Source: Cocos nucifera | Lineage: Eukaryota > Streptophyta > Magnoliopsida > Arecales > Arecaceae | Direction of reading: 5' to 3' | NCBI GenBank assembly: GCA_006176705.1 | Contig: QRFJ01000507.1 | Coordinates: 523,953 to 587,952, forward strand | Length of the DNA stretch: 64,000 nucleotides | In this document: positions 45,801-56,100 of the stretch, in pieces | Position numbering within the stretch: position 1 is the first letter of the stretch | How the letters are laid out: each line of letters starts with the position of its first letter | Translations under genes and position numbers: made by a program | The notes under the pieces: model-generated | What the model was told of the DNA's origin: nothing | Databases searched by the model: none | What the model saw: the letters and a program-made list of their open reading frames with translations, nothing else

Positions 45801-48800
45801 AAGGTCTTACGGATTTCACCTGAACGAGCTCGAACGATGATGGCGGTCTTCTAAGCAATCAAGTATTCAAACCTGACACAACCTGGCTTGACGATAGAGC
45901 CTCTCCCTGGACGAACTTCGGCAACCTATGAAGAGTAGGAGATCTCTAAATTCTCGTATCGAGAATTTTGGATATGCAGGCAAAAGGGTCCTGTCCCCAT
46001 TTTATTAGCCCTCGGACGACCCCGAGAATGGCTGGGCTTCAAAGGAACGGATGAGTTGCAAGAGTATCCTAATTGTCCGCTTCTAGCGACCGCTGATCGA
46101 GTTCTCTCATCAGCCGAACTCCTCTCAATTGTCAGACAACCTCCTAAAAGCCAAATTTCCTCCAGCCTCCAGTCTACCGGACTCCTCCAGCCTACACCTA
46201 GTGGACTTCTCCACCAGTCTCCTTCTGGATGATCTTCTCCGGTGGCATTCCTTCCGAATGATTTCCTTCAGCTAAACTCATTATAAACGAATCCCTTCTG
46301 ATCAACAGGCAAGCTCCTTTCGGCTGACCTCCTTCCACTCGACGTTCTTCCAGTCGACCCCCTCCCAAAACGGCCTTACGCCAGTCGATCTTCTTTCAGT
46401 CGCCTAGAGGGATCTCGTCACTCACATGAATTTGGCTACCAACTGAATACGAACCACTCTATACGCGGACGATCTTAAAGGAGCCCAAGCCTCTCCAGAA
46501 CTGTTGAGATTCGAAGCTCTTCAACTATTGAATCTCAATGGATTGGCGCATCACGACAACGGACACCATCTTTCGTAACAAACTCTATGTGGCTTGAGCG
46601 GCCCACTACCAGACAATTACGGCTGTCACCATTAGTTTGTTACAAGCTTCGCCTATAAAAGGATCCTCCAGATACGTTTTCTCTAAGCTCTAATTTTCCT
46701 TCTCATTGCTCTGCTCCTTAATTTTCTGAGTACTCCATTTCTATTGGCCAGAAGAGCTGACTTGATCATCGAAGAGTCCTGCCGGAGTCACCACCTCCGA
46801 CCCCGGATGGGATTTTGTTTTGCAGGTCACCGGCAGCGACCTCTTCTTCTCCAACTCCAGTTCGATCCGGCGTCAACCAGATTCTGCACCAATAAATGCA
46901 TTATTTTAATTTTTTTATTTTATTTTGGAGTGATAGAACCATTATATGATATAAATGAACATTAATTTGGATTTAAAATAATTCAAGAATTCAAAAAAAA
47001 AAGATTGGATTTAAAATAAACTAGAAAAAAATGAAACAAAATTGCATGCCGGTACGTAACTGGTACACCAGCCCATATCGAAACTTGATATGATACAGTA
47101 TCAGTAGCGTACCATACTGGTTAGGAACCGATATGGGTACCGGCACCAGTTTCAAAAACCTTGCGTCTCACTATCATCCTTGGCATAACAGTAGCAACAT
47201 ACTTCCCCCTTTTGTGTCACCTAACCTTGTTTCCATGGCAACCATCAACGCTATTGGTTTTTCATCATGTTCCCACCTTTTGATATGTGATCACCATCAC
47301 AAGATGCATAACCCAAAAAATGCATGTAATTGCATGAATGGCATGGCATACTCTTTTCTCTCATACACCAACAAGAATATCAATTGCAATATCCATACAC
47401 ACACTCATATATTCTCAAGTTTGGGTTCTCTCTTATTTAGGATTGAATTGGAAAGGTCCAGGGTCCTGATCATGATTATCTATGTATCATTCATTCTCGT
47501 CATGCATGATGTATCTTAGTTTTGGAAGGTGCTCTTTTATTCCCTTATGAGATAATTCTATCTTTGCCATCTTGACAACTTGCACAGGAAGAATCCCAAT
47601 TGCTATTCCTAATACCTACACATGGCTATGGGAGGCCCTTGGCAATGGTATTATTAACAATTGATTGTGAAAAAATTATCTTGTTACAACAAATTGAGAT
47701 AAGCATCATATATTATTAGGGCTGGAAATGGGCCAGGTTGGGTTAGATTTCCTTGCTACCCAAGTTTGGAACAAGAAAATGTCAGACTTCAAACTAGGCA
47801 TGAGCCTAGAAAGCTTTTACAAAGTTAGCCCTAGCTCGACTCCTATTCGGCCCAAAGCCCGAATAGGCTCGACTAGAATTGTGCTTGAGCAGTCTGACTT
47901 AAGCCTAAACCCAAGCCCAACATGGTGGAGGGTGCATGTGACGAGAGATCGGTGGGGACTTGAGGAGCATAGGGGGGTGTTCTTTGGAGGAAGGGGTAGA
48001 TGAGGAGGGGGCTTAGTGGAGCGGGCTGAGGCAAATGGGGAGGGGAAGGGGAGGGTGAGGGTTGGAGCTAAGGCACTAGATGATAGAATGGTTCTCAAGC
48101 TTGGTTACAGGGCATCCACATCGGGAGAGGATAAGTAGCATGACAAGGGAGCCATCCTCGAAAGCTTGACATTGAGGCACTTGTAGTTGGGGTTTTTTCC
48201 TTGCTGCCTACCATTCGGTTGGAGACTGTTGATCTCCTTCCAAACATTTGTGGTGGCAGCATTTGGAGTGGAGAGGAGGGCCCTGCAAAACTGCACTAAT
48301 GAGGAATGCGGCTACGTTAGTGGGGCCAAAAGGGCTGCTGAGAGATGATGCTTGAAGGTGCATGAGAAGATGAGGATGGAGGGGGGTGGGGGGGCCTAGG
48401 ATGACAAGGGCATGGGAGTGAGGCAGAAGGGGCCAGGAGGGAAAGGAGGGTGGCACGAGATGTCCAACCATTCCCTAAATGGGTTTCGGGGTAGGTTGAG
48501 CTGGATGTAGCTCTGAGTTAAGCTTCGGGCCATGTTGAATTTTCATTCAGGCTCTAAAACCTGACCCAAACCTTCTTGAGGTAGGCCTAAAGCCTGTTCG
48601 GAAGCTGGCTGAATCCAGGGACATTTCCAGCTCTATTATCATACTTTATGCTCTCAATACAGGAACTGAAACATCTTCTAGGGTAGGATCACAGTTCTTC
48701 AAACTATTTTGCATGAAAAAAATAAAATTATTTCTAGGATACAAAAGCTGGTCACAAATAGCCATGACCAATGTTGTTAAGATTGGGATCATATTGTAAA

Positions 48801-51800
48801 TAAGAGGGGTCAGATTGGATTGGATCTTGGATCGTGAGATTTTTTTTTTAGATTTCTTTAAACAATATGAAAAATTATTTAAAGACTTAAAAATAAGTAA
48901 TAAGTAATGGAAACAGAAAAAGTTGAATATGAGTGAGAAATCTGCTGTTTAACAACATTATTTAGCAATATTTAGCACATAAAAGGAAGAAAAACAGGGT
49001 TGAGTTTCCTTAAAACAAGAAAATAGGGTTGAGGAGAGTTGAAGAGAGGGAGTAATAGTAAAATAGAAGAATTTTTTAAGAAAAAAGGAAAAGGAACAAA
49101 GGGACTACAACAAGTTATTTAATTAATCTTCCTCACAGAAATCTCAGTCCAGTCAACTCCCTGCAGCTGGATATAGATATTTTTGTAATGGATTCCATCA
49201 GACTGAGTTCCTGATCTTACAAGGACATTGACAGACTAAATAAAGAACTGACTGATACTTACCTGATATTGGCTAAACAGATATGGTTTAGAATTCTTCT
49301 TATTAGGAAACTAGATATGTGATAGATTATTATTTTGAGAAAAGCAGGTGGCCGTTATTCATACCTGAATTTGAATGCAAATAGAACTCCTTAAATGGAA
49401 GATAATTCAATACGACTCAATTTGCTTCCAAATGGAACTCTTCAAAAGAAAGATAATTCAAATACTCCAAAACTGCTTTTAATTGTGCCCAAAATCAGCA
49501 AAAGAAATCAACTAGGCTCCCTTTTCAGGTGAAATAGGGATTAGATCAGTCTTCATGCATGAACCAAAGATGACACCCTGCTTTCATGTACAAACAGCAC
49601 CTCAAGGCATTTTTTCATTTGGACTGGATGATCTGCAATTTGGATCTGAAGCAAGGGCATGTGCGTCCTGTTAAACATGTGCATGAAAAAAAAACATAGA
49701 AACAAACAAAACAACATAAAAGAACACTTTGATGAGGTACAAATCATGCATCTGCCTCACTAGTTGCTTGGCAAACAACAAAACGAATTCCCTGGTCAGG
49801 AAAGATCTTGCTTCCAAGAAGGTGATATGACTGCCTCCAAGTTGTAAAATTTAAATGTATATTATTTGTACAATTGCATTGCTACACTGCCAAAAGAGAT
49901 AAAAAATAAAAAAAGAGAGAAGAACTAGTGAAGGTGGAAGACAGGTTAAGAAAAGGAAATCTCTGTAGGAAATCTTCACATTTTTTTTTGTGAATTCACC
50001 ACCCAATTTTCTTATTCTATGTGGTTATTCTCGGAAAGAATGTCACATTCTTCAGGGACTATTACTTGCATTGCATCTTTGGTCATACATGCTTCCTATT
50101 TATCTTGATTGTGGGCATATGCTTTTTTTTCTTTAATTTTTGGGGCACTCATTTTCCTCCGGGTAGCTATGTTTTTTCATTGTTTCCTAAGTGATAGTAC
50201 TGACTACCAAGGGCTTTTATTGAAGTACATGTTTGATCATAATTATTGAAATAGCCCAAAAAGAGACTGTTCTTAGGGTGCATGCAAGATATTGGATCTC
50301 TTAAAACTTGGTCATCCCAGTCTTCCTTGATGCATCACTAAGAAGTATTGATTGGGATGTTGTGACCAAGGATTGATACCGTAACAGTATACAAATTTTT
50401 GATTTTGGTGTGTAATATGGTTATTTAGTCAGTCTTGTTTTGTTGTGTGATGTGCAATATGGATATGAATTGATTTGAAGTTCATTATTTGTCTAGTCTT
50501 AATCTGATTGGCATTTGTTCTCTTGTAGCACAATCAACTATGAGAGTGAATTGCCTCTAGCTCGAGGAATAAATGTTGTTTGCTGGTCCTTACCACTCAT
50601 GGTCAAAACATAACTATTTAGACCAAGGTTTTAAATATCAGCAGGATGACTAGGTGTTCCACCAATCCCAACTATCCGAATGGGGCACCGTCCCTAGTGT
50701 TGGGATGGGGACGAGTGGACCTCCACCTTATTTTTTGAGAAAACAAATTGTTGTGCTGGCCTGATGCTTGGTATTGACTGAACCAGCTTGTTGCTGGCTC
50801 ATATTGATTGGGATGGTACATTTTGTCCCATTCCCATGCTTTTTTTTCTTAAAGTTGTCTTGATTGAGATGGGCTTTGTACTATCCTTGGTGTCAGTCGA
50901 TAACGATCAAGATAGCCAACATGTCCCAATCTTGGAATGCTTTGTTGTTCTGAGTCCTATATTAGTACCGATTTGGCATTGGAATAGTATGGTACTGATG
51001 ATACCATCCCATTCCACTATTTTTGAATTCATGGTTCCGACACTTGGGATAATCATAGTCTAGCATCCAAATAATTCATTAGGATGTCAATTATTCATTT
51101 ATTTATTTTGTTTAGTAGTTTTTAAATACTTTCTTGTTATTTTATTTAAACTGATAATTTTTTAATTCATGATATGATTGATAAGTGGTAATTAATTTAA
51201 ATTTATTGTGATTTTATTATTATTATTTTTCAAACCATGGATGATGATATCGATCCCACACCATAAACCAAGTTGTCAACTCAAAAGTCTTTTTAAGAGA
51301 CTACAAGTATCTAAAAGTTCATTAACAACAAAAAAAACAATTAAGAAAATAAATGAAAAGAAGTGTTGTAGTGTTTCTCCGGGATGTAAATCCATTTTGA
51401 GTGTCGGAATGGGAGCAGCCCAATACCATACCGACTTGGCCTCTGACCAATGTGGGTACCATCACCAGGTTTTATATTTTGCTTAGTTCATTTTTATAGT
51501 TTCACTTAAATATGATGTTATATAAAATTTTAGTATCGATTTCATTTTCCATATTTGTTATTAAGAAACAAAGAAGAAAAATGTGCTGGACCAGATTCGT
51601 GTTCGGTGAAGCCCTTTTGCTTCTTCAACTTGTGTGTGCGCCTCTTTCTTTCTGTTTTTTTTGGGTGGTTGGGGGGAGGTGGGGATCATCAATGGCTTTG
51701 GAAGCAAAGAGTTATTGGTTTCAGAAACGAGTGATTCCACATCAATCTCCATTTGGGATATTTGTAGAGGTAAAAAGGGTGGTGCCAAACAGGCCCTTAA

Positions 51801-53096
51801 CATACATTTTTCAATTCTTGGGTGAATATAATGGAAGTGCAGTTAAAGCAACAGTCTTTAACTTTGTTAAAATATATGTTCGATGCATTCAAATCCGATC
51901 TTAGGTGTACTGCTGGTTGGTCACCCATGACCAATATCATAAATTTAGCCACCTATACCGGTTGCCCACTTGGTGATATTTTTTTTTTTTTTAAATTTTT
52001 GCTGGCATTCTTTTTTGCAAGCACGTTCATCACCATACACATATAATGTAAGTGCTGGGTTATATTGTTGGAGACTGGGCATTTAATGGCTCTTCAAGTC
52101 TTTAGGAACCCTTTAAATGAGTATGGCTTAGGATGCTTTGACATGATGCCTTAAAACTGCATGTTTTGGTTTTGTTCTTCTCTATTGTTTGAGTAGGTTT
52201 GCTCAAATTATCAACACTCAGGACATTGGCTGTGTCATCAGATTATATATTGAAACATGCATTATGTACTGGAGCTTAATCAGCATGTTGTTCGTGCAGA
52301 TTTATTATTAAGGGAATGCCTGAATAGGAAGGTTTATTGCAAGACTTCCCTGAATCTGCATCTTTATCATTTTATGGTTAAACAGTATGTCATATGATAT
52401 TTACTGAACATGTTTACTTGAGCATGATCGTTGACTTATCACGAACTGCAGGTTTTATTGGCCACTGGAGGTGGGCATCTTGTTTACATAGAAATTGGGA
52501 ATGGAAAGTTGGTTGAAGCAAAACACATACAGCTGGAATATGAAATTTCTTGTCTTGACATAAATCCAATTGGTGAAAATTCTCATTACAGTTCGCTAGC
52601 AGCGGTAGGCATGTGGACAGACATTAGTGTTAGGATATTTTCACTACCAAGCCTGGAACTACTCACAAAAGAAAATTTGGGTGGAGAGATCATTCCTCGG
52701 TCTGTTCTTCTATGTACCTTTGAAGGGGTATGCTCTTTCAGCCACACTTATCCTAAAGAGTTTTCTATTTAATTATAAATAATGATGCATCTGTCAACCT
52801 GTATGATTTTTTGTTCTTCAGGTGTCCTATCTGCTATGTGCTCTTGGAGATGGGCACCTGTTCAATTTTCTATTGAACACAAGTACCGGTGAATTGTCTA
52901 ACAGAAAGAAAGTTTCTCTTGGGACACAACCTATCACACTCCGTACCTTTTCTTCAAAGGATACCACGCATGTATTTGCTGCATCTGATAGACCAACAGT
53001 CATCTACAGCAGCAACAAGAAGTTGCTTTATAGTAATGTAAATTTGAAAGAAGTTAGTCATATATGCCCTTTTAACTCAGCCGCTTTTCCAGACAG

Positions 53097-53133
<37 letters not shown>

Positions 53134-56100
53134 GCATCTACATAAGAAAAAGTTAGTCATATTGCTTAAATTTCAACCAATTTGTCTCTATTCACTACTG
53201 TTTTCTCTCTTTGTAATGCTGACTTTCTTTTTCTTATGATGTGTTTTAACAAAACTTTTCCAGGCTCTGCTTTCCTATTGCCCTACCATTATAGGACAGA
53301 TTAAAATTTGTCTCATGTTGTGATTTTGTTAACTGTATAGGAAATTTAATGTTTCTGGATGCACAAGCTTTTAATGTTCTATAATATTCTGTGTTTTAAA
53401 TGCTCCAGCATACAAAAAACTGGACTTCTTTAACAACGAATTCCTGAGTTTTGCTTCACTGATGCATATATGCAAATTTTATTTATCATGCTCTTGATCT
53501 TAAATCTTTTTCAGCAAAGGAATCAAAATTGTTTCTATGGAACTCTTGCAAAAGCAAGTGGCGGTTGACTGTGGAGAACTGCTGTCTTGCTTCCTCATAC
53601 TTTCAGGTTTTTTTGCTTGTGTGAATCGGAATTTTTCAGGACAGACTTGTGTTTCCTACCAAAGGTTGTGCTAATGTCATAAGCTAGAGCATATTATTCT
53701 GGAAATATGTTTTGTGCTTTTCCATTTTTTCCCTCTTTTTTCCTGGTTTCATGTGTTGACAAGTGCCTCTTAGGTGTCTGTATTTGCATTCAGCTTTTTT
53801 AATCATACTGTTATCTGTTAGCAATGTTGGTATTGTTGTGAGGCATTCTAGGTTATCTAAGCTTCTGAACATGATTTTTTATCTTGTTCAATATTTAATG
53901 CTTATTAATTTCCAAACAGCCTTGCAATTGCTAAAGAAGGAGAACTTTCAATTGGAGCCATTGATGACATCCAAAAGCTTCACATTCGCACGATCCCTCT
54001 AGGGGAACATGCCCGACGTATCTGCCATCAGGAGCAGTCTCGAACATTTGCCATCTGTAGTCTCAAGAACTGTCAGACTAGTACTGAGGAAACTGAAATG
54101 CACTTTGTTCGATTATTGGACGATCAATCTTTTGAGTTCATATCAACCTATCCACTTGATACATATGAATATGGCTGCTCCATTATTAGCTGTTCCTTCT
54201 CAGATGACAACAATGTTTATTACTGTGTGGGAACTGCTTATGTGTTGCCTGAGGAAAATGAGCCTAGCAAGGTAACCTTTTAAGTATACAGTTTTAAAAT
54301 TTAAAATTTCTTATGGGAAGAGGTATATGTACTATTCAGTTTATTTATCTTCCATCAATCAACCAATTAATCATTACTCTTCTTTACCTGCTTTTCCTTC
54401 TCTGCCTAAATCTTCAGTAAGTGCACACTGCTTTCCCTCTATACTTGCAGCATATTAATATATCAGGAGTTGAGAGAAATTCTGGTGAGATTTAAGGGTT
54501 CTAGTCATACGATAAGAGACAAGTATAGTAAATTATTCCTGTTTCTGTGAACACTATTGGTATCACACAAATAATCTAATGTGGATGTGCCGTGCCCCAA
54601 AGTTGTGTTAATGCAAATACCCACAGATATCTTATCATTAATGATCATCTACCTTGATGTTGTTCATGACATTGTTTTTGATTTATATGATTCTGTAGGC
54701 AATGCTTGCTTCAAGCAGCATGTGCAGCCCCCTTATAAATTTATGTCATAGTTTATTGCTCTTATGTGCTTGTGCTCACAATAATATGGCTGGTCCAAAT
54801 TTGTCATAGGGGCGAATCCTGGTTTTTCTAGTGGAAGACGGGAAATTACAATTGATTGCTGAAAAGGAAACAAAGGGAGCTGTTTACTCTCTTAATGCTT
54901 TCAATGGAAAATTGCTGGCTGCTATCAATCAGAAGATCCAGTTATACAAATGGATGCTCCGGGATGATGGATCTCGTGAGCTGCAATCTGAGTGTGGACA
55001 TCATGGGCACATACTAGCCTTGTATGTTCAAACTCGGGGTGATTTCATCATAGTCGGTGATCTGATGAAGTCTATATCCTTGTTGTTGTATAAGGTACGA
55101 AGGCCTTCTATCTGCACTGCTTCACAGGACATCATTGGAATCATTATTAATACATTGCACACAATTTCTGACAAAATTGCAGTCCAGATTCATTTGGCCA
55201 TCTCGCAACAAAGATTCATGAGATTTTCTTATTCATCAGTTCAAATTGAATTTAAACTATCTGACAGAAAAATAGGAACCTTTCATGGGTGTTTCTTTTT
55301 ACATCAATAGCAGTTTCCTTTTAACTTTTGGGCTATCATGCACACAGACCTGAACCATGGTGCTCAAAATAAATTAAGATGTGGACTCTTCTCAAGGGAA
55401 GCTTAGTTTAGCATAAAAGGAAACATATAGAGCATGTGTCTACTTTCCCAGACCTGATCTGCTATTTTCCTTTCTAGTTTTTTAATTTGTGGGGTTTTCT
55501 TCTAGATTGATATCTAGAGTTTCATGTAAATGAACTATCTGTTCAGGCCGATGTTGTGCGATACATAGTTGTGCTCTTTCACAATATCGTTGTGTATTAG
55601 AAGATAAGACATTATTAATCATGCTGCAGTTGGCCATGTCTCTTCATATTATGTTTGAACTCTTTATATATTTGTGTATCTTAGCATGAGGAGGGTGCGA
55701 TCGAGGAGCTAGCCCGCGACTATAATGCAAACTGGATGACTGCTGTTGAGATCCTCGACGACGACATGTACCTAGGTGCTGAGAACAATTTCAACCTCTT
55801 TACAGTCCGCAAGAATAGTGACGCAGCAACAGATGAGGAGCGGGGGCGGCTTGAGGTAGTTGGGGAGTACCACCTTGGTGAGTTTGTCAACCGGTTCCGG
55901 CATGGATCACTTGTCATGCGCCTTCCAGACTCAGAGGCTGGCCACATACCGACAGTCATCTTTGGTACCGTCAATGGTGTGATTGGCATCGTTGCTTCTC
56001 TCCCTCATGACCAATATGTGTTTCTAGAGAAACTTCAGTCCAACCTTGTCAAGGTTATAAAGGGTGTGGGTGGGCTCAGCCATGAGCAGTGGCGGTCATT

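Larger units (their letters stand above)
35753..52451 (+). other. DDB1 intron 14 (16.7 kb, transposon-filled)
   Basis: GT at 35753 and AG at 52450-52451. Contents in order: unique-looking DNA to about 36760, a degenerate CCGGTAC-rich patch, a plus-strand hAT relic split by a minus-strand hAT, a solo LTR, another CCGGTAC-rich patch at 47040-47160, and a short inverted-end element (47719-48633). The rest (48640-52430) is AT-rich and has no recognisable gene. The exons on both sides are intact and in phase. Confidence 0.9.

Noticed and set aside
36767..47163. Complete hAT element bounded by CAAGG...CCTTG ends
   Set aside because: The inverted ends agree only loosely and the 8-bp flanks (TATTTTTT and CGTCTCAC) do not match, so I did not call it as a bounded element.
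47817..48471. Minus-strand Pro/Leu/Ser-rich frames
   Set aside because: They lie inside a non-autonomous inverted-end element of biased composition.
53763..54275. Alternative frames of 79-88 codons overlapping DDB1 exon 17
   Set aside because: The DDB1 frame, bounded by canonical splice sites and matching the family, explains this sequence.
55095..55310. Open extension of DDB1 exon 18 beyond 55094
   Set aside because: The family sequence continues at exon 19 after a GT-AG intron; the read-through part has no similarity to DDB1.
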